A stretch of 64,000 nucleotides of DNA from Bryobacterales bacterium (GTDB lineage Bacteria > Acidobacteriota > Terriglobia > Bryobacterales > Bryobacteraceae), in contig JADJOP010000002.1 in NCBI GenBank assembly GCA_016713735.1, forward strand, positions 248,001-312,000, written 5' to 3'. The notes below the pieces were generated by a model. The model had not been told where the DNA came from. It did not search any database and was given only the letters and a program-made list of their open reading frames with translations. Position numbers and translations under genes: made by a program. This document shows, piece after piece, positions 55,455-64,000 of this stretch. How positions within the stretch are numbered: the stretch's first letter is position 1; each line of letters starts with the position of its first letter.

Positions 55455-57524
55455 ATGTCGAAGTCCAAACAATCCAGCATCTGGAATGCGGCGATCTTAA
55501 GCGCCGCGGCGATCGATTCCTTCCGCAAACTCGACCCGCGTGTGCAGGTGCGCAATCCCGTGATGTTCGTCGTGTATGTGGGCAGCATCCTCACCACCAC
55601 GCTCGGCTTTCAAGCCATCGGCGGGCGGGGAGAGGCCTCCCCTGGATTCATCCTCACAGTCAGTGCGTGGCTCTGGTTCACCGTGCTGTTCGCCAATGTC
55701 GCCGAGGCGATGGCCGAAGGACGAGGGAAGGCGCAGGCGGCCGCGCTGCGGCACGGCCGGCATGAGGTTGCCGCGAAGAAACTGGCATCGGCGGCTTATG
55801 GAAGCCCCTTCACGTCGATTGCCGGCTCAGCCTTAAAGAGGGGCGATATTGTGCTGGTCGAGGCTGGCGACCTCATTCCCATCGACGGCGAGGTGATCGA
55901 AGGCGCGGCCTCGGTGGACGAAAGCGCGATCACCGGCGAAAGCGCGCCTGTCATTCGCGAAAGCGGCGGCGACAGATCCAGCGTCACAGGCGGCACGCGT
56001 GTCCTCTCAGACTGGATCGTCGTCCGAGTCACCGCGACGCCGGGCGACACCTTCCTGGATCGCATGATCTCTATGGTCGAAGGCGCCAAGCGGCAAAAGA
56101 CGCCCAATGAGATCGCACTGACGATCCTGCTTGCCGCCCTGACGATCGTATTTCTCGCAGCGACGGTTACGGTGTTGCCGTTCTCGATTTTCGCCGTCAA
56201 CGAAGCCGGGAAAGGCAGTCCGGTAACCGTCACCGTGCTCGTTGCGCTTCTGGTCTGCCTCATTCCCACCACCATCGGCGCGCTCCTCTCAGCCATCGGC
56301 ATCGCCGGAATGGACCGCATGTTGCAGGCCAACGTGCTCGCCACCTCGGGCCGCGCCATCGAAGCCGCCGGCGACGTCGATCTTCTTCTACTCGATAAAA
56401 CCGGGACCATCACCCTTGGCAACCGCCAGGCCACTGCGTTCCTTCCCTCCGACGGCGTCTCCGAACGCGCCCTCGCCGATGCGGCGCAACTCGCCTCGCT
56501 CGCCGACGAAACGCCCGAGGGCCGCAGCATCGTCGTCTTGGCAAAGGAACGGTTTCAGATTCGCGAGCGCGATATCCGCTCCATGGGCGCGCACTTCGTC
56601 CCTTTCAGCGCGCGCTCGCGTATGAGCGGAGTCGACCTCGACTCGCGTCACGTTCGCAAGGGCGCCGCCGACGCCATTCAGTCCTATGTCACCTCGCTCG
56701 GCGGATCCTTCCCGCAACGCACGCACGACGCCGTGAGCGATGTTGCGCGCCAGGGCGGTACGCCTCTCGTGGTCGCCGAGGGCGCCACCGTGCTGGGCAT
56801 CATCCATCTCAAGGACATCGTGAAGGGCGGCATCAAAGAGCGCTTCTGCGAACTGCGCAGGGCCGGTATCCGCACCATCATGATCACCGGCGACAATCCG
56901 CTTACCGCCGCCGCCATTGCGGCGGAAGCCGGTGTCGACGAGTTTCTCGCCGAAGCAACTCCAGAACGTAAGCTGCAACTGATCCGTGAGAAACAAGCCG
57001 AGGGCCGGCTTGTGGCGATGACGGGCGATGGCACCAACGACGCGCCCGCCCTGGCGCAGGCCGATGTCGCGGTCGCCATGAATTCCGGAACACAAGCGGC
57101 GAAGGAAGCCGGAAATATGGTGGATCTCGATTCGAACCCAACCAAGCTCATGGAGGTGGTTCAGATCGGTAAGCAAATGCTCATGACGCGCGGAGCGCTG
57201 ACCACGTTCTCCACGGCGAACGATGTCGCCAAATACTTCGCAATCATCCCGGCGGCATTCGCGGCAACCTATCCGGAGTTGGACGCCCTCAATGTGATGC
57301 GTCTGGCCAGCCCCGAAAGCGCGATTCTCTCGGCCGTCATTTTCAATGCATTGATCATCGTGGCGCTGATTCCTCTGGCACTGCGCGGAATCCGCTACCG
57401 GCCCTTGGGCGCGGACGAACTGCTGCGGCGGCACCTGGTCATCTATGGCCTGGGCGGCATTGCCGTGCCGTTTGTCGGCATCAAGATCATCGACACGATC
57501 ATCGCGGCCGCGGGCCTCGCATAG
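55455..57524 (+). CDS. kdpB: Potassium-transporting P-type ATPase subunit B
   Basis: 689-aa catalytic subunit. The phosphorylated Asp is in LLLLDKTGTITLGN (about residue 314); TGESAPVIRESGGDRSSVTG is the actuator TGES loop; MTGDGTNDAPALAQADVAVA is the hinge motif. About seven membrane helices. Drives potassium uptake through KdpA. GGAGA site before the ATG, 10 bp after kdpA. Confidence 0.97.
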   Translation: MSKSKQSSIWNAAILSAAAIDSFRKLDPRVQVRNPVMFVVYVGSILTTTLGFQAIGGRGEASPGFILTVSAWLWFTVLFANVAEAMAEGRGKAQAAALRHGRHEVAAKKLASAAYGSPFTSIAGSALKRGDIVLVEAGDLIPIDGEVIEGAASVDESAITGESAPVIRESGGDRSSVTGGTRVLSDWIVVRVTATPGDTFLDRMISMVEGAKRQKTPNEIALTILLAALTIVFLAATVTVLPFSIFAVNEAGKGSPVTVTVLVALLVCLIPTTIGALLSAIGIAGMDRMLQANVLATSGRAIEAAGDVDLLLLDKTGTITLGNRQATAFLPSDGVSERALADAAQLASLADETPEGRSIVVLAKERFQIRERDIRSMGAHFVPFSARSRMSGVDLDSRHVRKGAADAIQSYVTSLGGSFPQRTHDAVSDVARQGGTPLVVAEGATVLGIIHLKDIVKGGIKERFCELRRAGIRTIMITGDNPLTAAAIAAEAGVDEFLAEATPERKLQLIREKQAEGRLVAMTGDGTNDAPALAQADVAVAMNSGTQAAKEAGNMVDLDSNPTKLMEVVQIGKQMLMTRGALTTFSTANDVAKYFAIIPAAFAATYPELDALNVMRLASPESAILSAVIFNALIIVALIPLALRGIRYRPLGADELLRRHLVIYGLGGIAVPFVGIKIIDTIIAAAGLA

Positions 57525-57539
57525 GCAAGGAGTATCAAC

Positions 57540-58115
57540 ATGGGGACACAAATTCGAACATCGATTCTCATGCTGCTGGTGCTGACGGTCCTTACCGGAG
57601 TTGTCTATCCGATCGCCGTGACGGGGATCGCCCAATTGACCATGCCCGACCAGGCCAATGGCAGCTTGATCCGCGACGGCGATCGCATCACGGGCTCCCG
57701 CCTGATCGGCCGCCAGTTCGACGATCCCCGGTATTTCTGGTCTCGTCTTTCGGCTACTAGCCCCACGCCCTACAATGCCGCCTCCTCCTCCGGCTCCAAC
57801 TATGGGCCGCTAAGCCCCGATCTGAAAAGAGCAGTCGATTCGCGTGTCCAGGCCTTGCGCGCGGTCGATCCGTTGAACACCGCGCTCATTCCTGTCGATC
57901 TCGTGACGGCATCGGGCTCGGGTCTCGATCCGGAGATCAGTCCTGAAGCGGCGCTCTACCAGTCCGGACGTGTCGCCAGGGTTCGTGGCATCGACGAAGG
58001 CGTTGTACGGCGTCTCGTCGAATCGATGACACAGCACCGCCAACTCGGCTTTCTCGGCGAACCTCGTGTTAACGTCGTGCTGCTGAATCAGGCGCTCGAC
58101 AATCTTCGCCGCTAG
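57540..58115 (+). CDS. kdpC: Potassium-transporting ATPase subunit C
   Basis: 191 aa. One N-terminal membrane helix (ILMLLVLTVLTGVVYPIAVT) and a periplasmic domain with SRLIGRQFDDPRYFWSRLSA, ASSSGSNYGPLSPDL and VDLVTASGSGLDPEISPEAA, the KdpC signatures. Raises ATP affinity of KdpB. Ends 30 bp before kdpD. Confidence 0.96.
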   Translation: MGTQIRTSILMLLVLTVLTGVVYPIAVTGIAQLTMPDQANGSLIRDGDRITGSRLIGRQFDDPRYFWSRLSATSPTPYNAASSSGSNYGPLSPDLKRAVDSRVQALRAVDPLNTALIPVDLVTASGSGLDPEISPEAALYQSGRVARVRGIDEGVVRRLVESMTQHRQLGFLGEPRVNVVLLNQALDNLRR

Positions 58116-58145
58116 GGTCCATTCTGGGAAAAGGGGGGGAACGAG

Positions 58146-60860
58146 TTGGATGATCGACGGCCCAATCCCGACGACCTGCTCGCCAGCGCGCAAAGTCAGG
58201 CCGAAGAGGCGCAACGCGGGAAACTGAAGATCTTTTTTGGCTTCTGCGCGGGGGTCGGAAAGACCTACGCGATGCTGAACTCCGCGCGGCGAAGCTTGCG
58301 CGAGGGCCTCGACGTCGTCGCGGGCATTGTCGAAACGCACGGCCGGGCGGAGACCGAAGCGTTGCTCACGGGCATGACGATTCTGCCGCGCCGGAAGCTC
58401 GAACATAAGGGCGCACAGCTCACTGAGTTTGAACTCGACGCCGCGCTCGCCCGCAAACCCGCGCTCATCCTGGTCGACGAACTTGCTCATGCCAATGCCC
58501 CCGGCTCACGCCACGCCAAGCGCTGGCAGGACGTCATGGAGCTTTTGCATGAGGGCATCAATGTGTACACCACGCTCAACGTGCAGCACCTCGATAGCCT
58601 CAACGACGTGGTATCGCGGATCACGGGCGTGACGGTGCGGGAAACCGTTCCCGACGCCGTGCTCGACGAAGCGAACGAAGTGGAAGTGGTCGACATCCCC
58701 GTGAACGAGCTAATCGACCGCATGCGTGAAGGCAAGGTGTATATGGGGCAGCAGGCCGAGCGCGCCATGGGCAATTTCTTCCGGCCCGGCAACCTGATTG
58801 CCCTTCGCGAACTCGCCTTGCGGCGCACGGCCGACCGCGTGGACGCGCAGATGCGCGATTACCGGTCGCGGTCGGGAATCAACGATACGTGGCCCGTGGC
58901 GGAACGCATTCTGGTGTGCGTCGGACCCAGTCCGTTTTCAGCCGGCCTGGTTCGTTCCACATGCCGTCTGGCCTCGCAGTTGAACGCCGAATGGATCGCC
59001 GCGTTTGTCGAGACGCCCTCATTCTCGACCCAGCCGGAAGCCGTCCGCGAGCGGGTTTTCGCCACGCTGCGATTGGCGCGGCAGCTCGGAGGCGAAGTGG
59101 CCACCTTGCCGGGAAGCCACGCGGCCGAAGCGCTCGTTCAGTATGCGCGCGCTCGCAATGTTTCGAGAATAGTGGTGGGGAAACACAAAGGCGCCCCGTG
59201 GAAACTCCTGCTGCGCGGTTCACTGATGAACGCACTGATCGAGCGGAGCGGCGGCATCCATATCGATGTGCTGAGCGGCGATCCGGGAGAAACGATCAAC
59301 AAGCGCGATCTTCCCTCGCCGCCTGCCGCGGCACCGTGGCGCGACTTCACTCTCGCCGCTCTGATCGTCGCCGGATGCACGGTAGCGGCGCTCATCCTCC
59401 GGCCCGCGCTGGCCGCGACAAACCTCGCGATGATCTACCTGCTGGGCACCGTCCTGGCGGCAATGCGCCTTGGCCGCGGCGGTTCGATACTGGCCGCTCT
59501 TCTCGGTGTCGCCGCGTTCGACTTCTTTTGCGTTCCGCCCTACCTCACATTCGCCGTGCGCGACTATGAGTACCTGATTACGTTCGGCGCGATGCTCGTC
59601 GTCGCCCTTGTCATCAGCACGGCCGTCTTTGCGGCGCGGCGTCAAGCCCAAACCGCCGCCCAGCGCGAGGCGCGCACGAACGCGCTCTATCAACTCACGC
59701 GCTCACTCACCGGAGAGTCAAGACAGTTCAAGGCGGCCTCCGTGGCGGCCGAAACCGCGAGCGAAGTGTTCCAGATTCCCGTGGTGATCCTGCTTCCCGA
59801 TGACCGTGGCGAGATCGGCTTTCGTAAGCGAACCTCGATTGTGCTTCCCATGCCCTCATCCGAGGAAGGCATCGCACGATGGGTGTTCGACCATCGGGAG
59901 CGGGCGGGGAAGGGTACGGCGACACTGCCTGGAGCGACGGCGCTCTACCTTCCGCTGCGAGGCGCTTCGCGCACGGTCGGCGTAATGGCGGCCGTTCCCG
60001 ATGGCGACGGCCTGTTCGCGCCAGAACAGTATGATCTGTTGGAAATGTTCGCCGGCCAGGCGGCTCTGGCCATTGAACGTGCGCAGGCAACCGCGGCGGC
60101 AAACGAAGCCGAACTCCGTGCGCAATCCGAGCAGCTCAAAAACTCCCTCCTCAGCGCCGTCTCCCACGACTTGCGCACTCCCCTCACTTCCATCACGGGC
60201 GCGGCCACAACGCTCATGGTGCAAGAGGGAAAGCTGGACAGCCAAACCCGCCATGAGCTGCTGGAAGGTATCGCCGCGGAATCCGCGCGGCTTGCACGGT
60301 TGGTGAACAACCTTCTCGACATGACTCGCTTGGAATCAGGAGCCGTCGAATTGAACAGGGACTGGCACCCGCTGGAGGAGATTGTCGGCGCCGCCCTTCG
60401 CCACCAGGAGCAATTTTTGCGGGAGCGGCCAGTGGAGGTCCGGATTCCCGCGGATCTTCCCTTGATTCGCGTTGACGACGTGCTTCTCGATCAGATGTTC
60501 CTCAACCTCATCGAAAACGCCTGCAAGTACACGCCGCCCAACGTGGGTATTGAGATTGCCGCGCACGTGGCACGGGAGCACATCGTCATCGAGTTCGCCG
60601 ACCGTGGGCCGGGTTTCTCGCCCGGCGAGGAGGAAACAGTGTTCGAGAAGTTTGCGCGTGGTAGCGTGCGCACCGCTCGCGGCGCCGGGTTGGGGTTGAC
60701 GATCTGCCGTGCTATCGTCGAAGCGCATGGCGGAACGATTCATGCCACCAACCGCCCGGCCGGAGGCGCACTGTTGACGATACGCCTGCCGCTCGATCCG
60801 CACGCACCGGCACTCGCTCAAACCCGCGATGAATCCGATTCCCGAACTGCTCCTAATTGA
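58146..60860 (+). CDS. kdpD: Kdp sensor histidine kinase
   Basis: 904 aa. N-terminal KdpD domain with Walker A (GFCAGVGKTYAML) and LILVDELAHANAPGSRH; a Usp-like domain (about 250-370); four membrane helices near 400-490 (DUF4118); a GAF-like domain; then the kinase core with VSHDLRTPLTSITGA (His674), N box LIENACKYTPPN and GAGLGLTICRAIVEAHGG. Senses potassium limitation and phosphorylates KdpE. Start is TTG with AGGGGGG about 8 bp upstream; no in-frame ATG precedes the conserved domain. Overlaps kdpE by 32 bp. Confidence 0.95.
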   Translation: MDDRRPNPDDLLASAQSQAEEAQRGKLKIFFGFCAGVGKTYAMLNSARRSLREGLDVVAGIVETHGRAETEALLTGMTILPRRKLEHKGAQLTEFELDAALARKPALILVDELAHANAPGSRHAKRWQDVMELLHEGINVYTTLNVQHLDSLNDVVSRITGVTVRETVPDAVLDEANEVEVVDIPVNELIDRMREGKVYMGQQAERAMGNFFRPGNLIALRELALRRTADRVDAQMRDYRSRSGINDTWPVAERILVCVGPSPFSAGLVRSTCRLASQLNAEWIAAFVETPSFSTQPEAVRERVFATLRLARQLGGEVATLPGSHAAEALVQYARARNVSRIVVGKHKGAPWKLLLRGSLMNALIERSGGIHIDVLSGDPGETINKRDLPSPPAAAPWRDFTLAALIVAGCTVAALILRPALAATNLAMIYLLGTVLAAMRLGRGGSILAALLGVAAFDFFCVPPYLTFAVRDYEYLITFGAMLVVALVISTAVFAARRQAQTAAQREARTNALYQLTRSLTGESRQFKAASVAAETASEVFQIPVVILLPDDRGEIGFRKRTSIVLPMPSSEEGIARWVFDHRERAGKGTATLPGATALYLPLRGASRTVGVMAAVPDGDGLFAPEQYDLLEMFAGQAALAIERAQATAAANEAELRAQSEQLKNSLLSAVSHDLRTPLTSITGAATTLMVQEGKLDSQTRHELLEGIAAESARLARLVNNLLDMTRLESGAVELNRDWHPLEEIVGAALRHQEQFLRERPVEVRIPADLPLIRVDDVLLDQMFLNLIENACKYTPPNVGIEIAAHVAREHIVIEFADRGPGFSPGEEETVFEKFARGSVRTARGAGLGLTICRAIVEAHGGTIHATNRPAGGALLTIRLPLDPHAPALAQTRDESDSRTAPN

Positions 60861-61518
60861 GGACGATCCGCAGATTCGACGTTTCCTTAGGGTCGCGATC
60901 GAACCGGAATTCTACCGCTTGCGAGAGGCTGTCACCGCGGCCGACGGTTTGGCGCAAGCCGCCGCTCGTCAGCCGGACTTGATTCTTCTCGACCTCGGGC
61001 TTCCCGACGGCGACGGACTCGATCTCATCGCAAAGGTGCGCCAATTCAGCGGCGCGCCGATCCTCGTCATCTCGGCCCGGGGCAACGAGCGCGACCGAGT
61101 CGCCGCCCTCGATATTGGCGCGGACGACTTCATCGGTAAGCCTTTCGGCACGGGCGAACTGCTGGCGCGCATACGCGCGGCCCTGCGCCGCGTGGCGCGC
61201 CCCGCTGGACTCGCCGGTACGATTCGTTTCGGCTTGGTCGAGGCGGACTTGGACGCACGCATCGTGAAGGTGGCTGGCGCTGAAGTACACCTGACCCCGA
61301 TCGAGTTCAAGCTTCTCCAGACTCTGCTCCGTTACAGCGGCAGGGTGGTGACGCAACGCCAATTGTTGAACGAGGTGTGGGGTCCAAACCAGGTGGAGCA
61401 CGCACAGTATCTGCGCGTCTATGTTGCCCAACTCCGCCGCAAACTCGAGGAAAACCCCGCCCGCCCGCGACACCTGCTGACCGAGCCAGGAGTGGGATAT
61501 CGAATGTTGATCGAATAG
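60829..61518 (+). CDS. kdpE: Kdp response regulator (OmpR family)
   Basis: 229 aa. Receiver domain with acidic pocket EDD near residue 11, phospho-acceptor Asp55 in LILLDLGLPDGDG and Lys in DDFIGKPF; winged-helix DNA-binding domain with HLTPIEFKLLQTLLRYSGRV and YLRVYVAQLRRKLE. Activates the kdp operon. Its ATG lies inside the kdpD end, so production is coupled. The following 216 bp (61519-61734) contain nothing I can assign. Confidence 0.96.
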   Translation: MNPIPELLLIEDDPQIRRFLRVAIEPEFYRLREAVTAADGLAQAAARQPDLILLDLGLPDGDGLDLIAKVRQFSGAPILVISARGNERDRVAALDIGADDFIGKPFGTGELLARIRAALRRVARPAGLAGTIRFGLVEADLDARIVKVAGAEVHLTPIEFKLLQTLLRYSGRVVTQRQLLNEVWGPNQVEHAQYLRVYVAQLRRKLEENPARPRHLLTEPGVGYRMLIE

Positions 61519-61734
61519 CGCAGGCGTGCGGCTCCATGCAAGCGGTGGCGTCGCCTTCAATGCCGCGCAACTATCGCGCAACCATGCCGGTGGAACGCTG
61601 ATATCCGCAGTCATCCGCGAAACCAAATTGCATGGGAACCAACTGGTTGGCATCGCGAAGCACTGGAACTTGCGTGGGAGAGCCTGCGCGATTCCCTTCA
61701 GCGCGACCATGCCCCCAGTCTCGACGCTTCCCCT

Positions 61735-63930
61735 CTAGTCCGACCCCGACAGGAATCGTGCCGCTTGCCATTTTCGGATCGTCGCCGCCAGGTCCGCTGG
61801 TCGCACCGGCTTACTCAGGTAGTCGTCCATCCCCGCTGCCAGGCAGTTCTCCCGCTCCCCTTCCAGGGCATTGGCCGTCATGGCGATGATGGCCATGTGC
61901 TGGCCGGATCTCTCGCGCCGTCGCACCTGGGCGGTCACCTCGTAGCCGCTAAGCTCGGGCATCAGGCAGTCCATGAGCACCAGGTCGTAGCGGTCCGAAA
62001 GGCATGCTTCCAGTGCTTCCCGGCCATCGCGCGCCAGGTCGGCGTGGTAACCGAGCGTCTCCAGAATCTTGAGCGCCACTCTCTGGTTGATGGGATTGTC
62101 TTCGGCCACCAGAATCCGGATCGGATCCTGCCGGCCTTGCGGCACACGCGCTTGCGGCACACCCACTTGCTCACACAGGGAGCGAACCCCCTGGTTCCCC
62201 TGCACTTTCTCCGCCGTGAGTTTCAGCAGCGCCGCCCACAGTTCTGACTCCTGCAACGGCTTGCGCAACTGCAGCGACGGGCCTGGCCATCCCAGGTCCA
62301 GCCTCCGTCGGTCCCACATCGGCCTCAGCACGATGAGGCTGGCTCCAGCCAGCCGCTCGTCCCCCTGCAGCCGCGCCAGCACGCCGCTCTCGTCACCTTC
62401 GCCCAGACCAAGGTCAGCCACCACCAGCTCGCAGGCCTGCGCGGAATCCTCTTCCACCGCCACCCCGCAGTGCGCCAGCATCTCGCGCACAACGGCCCCG
62501 GCATGCTCACTCTCGGCGACCACCAGCGTCCGCACCGCGGGCGGAGCCTGGCGCACCTCCCGCGCCGCCTCCCGATCATTGTGCAGAGGCACCGTGAACT
62601 GGAAGATGCTGCCCTCGCCCAGCCGGCTCTCCACCGTGATCTCGCCCCCCATCAGTTCCACCAGGTGCCGCGAAATCACCAAACCGAGCCCCGTGCCGCC
62701 TTCCCCATGCCGCGCCCTCGCTCCGGTCTGCACGAACGGTTGGAACAGACGCGCTTGATCCGCCGCGGAGATTCCCGGCCCGCTGTCGATCACCACGAAG
62801 CGCAGATCCACCATTCCGTTCTCTTCCTTCACCGTCTCGGCCCGCAGCAGCACATGGCCCCTTTCGGTGAATTTCAGCGCATTCCCGCCGAGGTTGAGCA
62901 AAACCTGCCGCAGCCGCCCAGGATCGCCCCGGAAGCGTCGCTGCGCCGCCGTGGAAACCAGGCACGCAATGTCCAGCCGCTTGGTCGTGGCCGATGGCGC
63001 TAGCATCTCGACGGTTTCCTCCATCACGCCGCGCAGGTCAAACGAAACATCGTCCAGGCGCATCCTGCCGGCCTCGATCTTTGACAGGTCGAGAATCTCG
63101 TTGACGATCTGCAACAGCGCCTCGCCGCTGGCCACGATCGTTTCGACATGCGAGCGCTGCTCATCGTCCAGCGGCGTTTGCAGCAGCAGGCCGGCCATCC
63201 CGATCACCCCGTTCATGGGTGTCCGGATCTCATGGCTCATGTTGGCCAAAAACTCCGTCTTCGCCTTCACCGCCTGGATGGCCGCCTCGCGCGCTTGCAC
63301 CAGTTGCGCGGCCTGCGCCTCCAATTGCCGCGACTGCAGTTCGGCCCGGTCCCGCTCCACCCTCAACTCCCGCGCCCGGTCATCGGCGATCTTCACCAGC
63401 CGCGCATTCTCAATCACAAACTGATCAAACCCGGCCGGCGCGCCGCTCGTCGCCTCCTGCACCTCCCACTTGGAAACCGTAATCCGTTCCTCCGGGTCAA
63501 ACGTGCGGTCCAGCAGGGTCATGCGCTTCCCCAGCTTGTCGGCCACGTGATAGAGGCACAAATTGAGCGGGCACGACAGAAAAGGGTTCTGCGTGAAATC
63601 CTGCAACTGGCGGTAGGCGTCAAACAGGTAGAGATCACGCCAAATGTAGTGCGCGCCGTGGCCTACTGGCTTCACTTCCAGCGACTTGGCGAAGCCATTC
63701 CGGAGAAAGAGGTCGATCAGCCGGGTCAGATCGTCCAGCTCCCCTCTCTCCTCGAAATCGAACCCGCTCCGCCGCAGATGTTGCACCAACTCCCCGCCGG
63801 CGTGCTTGAGGATGGTCCCCTGCGCGAACGCATTGTACTGCGAGAGGATCTTGCACAGGGCCACCATGGTGCCCTCGTAGAGAGTCTTGTTGAAATCCTG
63901 TTTCGTCGGCTCCCCGGTCGCCATGGCCAT
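61735..63930 (-). CDS. Hybrid sensor histidine kinase with two receiver domains
   Basis: 731 aa, no clear membrane helix, so cytosolic. Residues 1-165 are an unrecognised input domain (DFNKTLYEGTMVALCKILSQ ... ADKLGKRMTLLDR); a coiled coil (about 175-222) leads to the H box FLANMSHEIRTPMNG (His233), the N box and HATPase part with GTGLGLVISRHLVELMGGEI; residues about 475-590 are a degenerate receiver lacking a clear phospho-site pattern (LVVADLGLGEGDE), and the C-terminal receiver is complete (AEDNPINQRVALKILE, LVLMDCLMPELSGYE, DYLSKPV). Start at 63930; 63924 has better spacing from AAGGGA. Target genes unknown. Confidence 0.88.
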   Translation of the reverse strand: MAMATGEPTKQDFNKTLYEGTMVALCKILSQYNAFAQGTILKHAGGELVQHLRRSGFDFEERGELDDLTRLIDLFLRNGFAKSLEVKPVGHGAHYIWRDLYLFDAYRQLQDFTQNPFLSCPLNLCLYHVADKLGKRMTLLDRTFDPEERITVSKWEVQEATSGAPAGFDQFVIENARLVKIADDRARELRVERDRAELQSRQLEAQAAQLVQAREAAIQAVKAKTEFLANMSHEIRTPMNGVIGMAGLLLQTPLDDEQRSHVETIVASGEALLQIVNEILDLSKIEAGRMRLDDVSFDLRGVMEETVEMLAPSATTKRLDIACLVSTAAQRRFRGDPGRLRQVLLNLGGNALKFTERGHVLLRAETVKEENGMVDLRFVVIDSGPGISAADQARLFQPFVQTGARARHGEGGTGLGLVISRHLVELMGGEITVESRLGEGSIFQFTVPLHNDREAAREVRQAPPAVRTLVVAESEHAGAVVREMLAHCGVAVEEDSAQACELVVADLGLGEGDESGVLARLQGDERLAGASLIVLRPMWDRRRLDLGWPGPSLQLRKPLQESELWAALLKLTAEKVQGNQGVRSLCEQVGVPQARVPQGRQDPIRILVAEDNPINQRVALKILETLGYHADLARDGREALEACLSDRYDLVLMDCLMPELSGYEVTAQVRRRERSGQHMAIIAMTANALEGERENCLAAGMDDYLSKPVRPADLAATIRKWQAARFLSGSD

Positions 63931-64000
63931 GTGTCCCTTATCGGCTAGGATACAGGAACAATCGCATGACATCGGAATGATCACTCTGAATTCAATGGGC

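Noticed and set aside
56388..57635. 415-codon open frame opposite kdpB/kdpC
   Set aside because: Covers the reverse complement of the conserved KdpB motifs; no independent evidence.

Overview
The window is GC-rich, gene-dense chromosomal DNA that looks like a soil Acidobacteriota of the Solibacter/Bryobacter group (Bryobacterales). The clues are an Oar-like TonB receptor with an N-terminal carboxypeptidase-regulatory domain, three Cys-type sulfatases, a DUF1080 protein, a PEP-CTERM protein, a large Ig/PKD surface protein, a membrane-anchored regulator type common in this group, and a PQQ sugar dehydrogenase ending in what looks like the 'Solibacter C-terminal' adhesin-like domain (TIGR03437). 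This taxonomic call is inference from gene content; there is no rRNA in the window.

Layout. 1-5.4 kb: end of an HlyD-type efflux adaptor, class I fumarase, a type II toxin-antitoxin pair (UPF0175 antitoxin frameshifted, DUF3368 PIN toxin), a DMP19-like gene with a corrupted middle, an MmcQ/YjbR protein, a VOC protein with a lysine-rich tail and an FkbM methyltransferase. 5.4-14.1 kb: an SSS symporter divergent from a guanidine/urea carboxylation operon (two DUF1989 proteins, a biotin-dependent urea/guanidine carboxylase, allophanate hydrolase), with a small Cys-Cys leader-like ORF in front. 14.1-21.8 kb: MarC, a decayed AAA-ATPase two-gene module next to a G17C8 tract, a 1013-aa OmpA/PKD/Ig protein, the RNase P RNA gene and a PEP-CTERM protein. 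21.9-29.7 kb: a secreted catabolic set (beta-propeller protein, DUF1080, sulfatase, PQQ dehydrogenase, pentaheme cytochrome c) and a zinc-ribbon protein. 28.3-33.1 kb: a membrane-anchored regulator divergent from a TonB receptor, separated by a 24-bp perfect palindrome. 33.1-39.3 kb: TPR protein, queG, a COG1964-type radical SAM enzyme resembling tetraether lipid synthase, a small secreted protein, an NAD-binding protein and a 61-aa Sm-like protein. 39.3-48.5 kb: two more sulfatases, a PQQ sugar dehydrogenase and a tandem pair of large alpha/beta hydrolases. 48.5-53.4 kb: carB-carA, tRNA-Glu(CTC) and, beside the tRNA, an integrase relic. 53.6-61.5 kb: a complete kdp operon (a micro-ORF, kdpF, A, B, C, D, E). 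61.7-63.9 kb: a hybrid histidine kinase.

How the parts fit. The guanidine/urea cluster yields ammonia and CO2 from nitrogenous compounds; carAB uses nitrogen for carbamoyl phosphate. Sulfatases, DUF1080, propeller proteins, hydrolases and the TonB receptor suggest breakdown of sulfated or complex plant and soil polymers outside the cytoplasm, with PQQ dehydrogenases and a multiheme cytochrome feeding electrons into respiration. The radical SAM enzyme may make membrane-spanning lipids, known from this group. Kdp handles potassium limitation.

Sequence quality. Several genes carry single-base indels or a nonsense codon, and two places hold long G/C homopolymer junctions. These may be real decay or residual assembly errors, and they affect the antitoxin, DMP19, AAA-ATPase, beta-propeller and first sulfatase genes.
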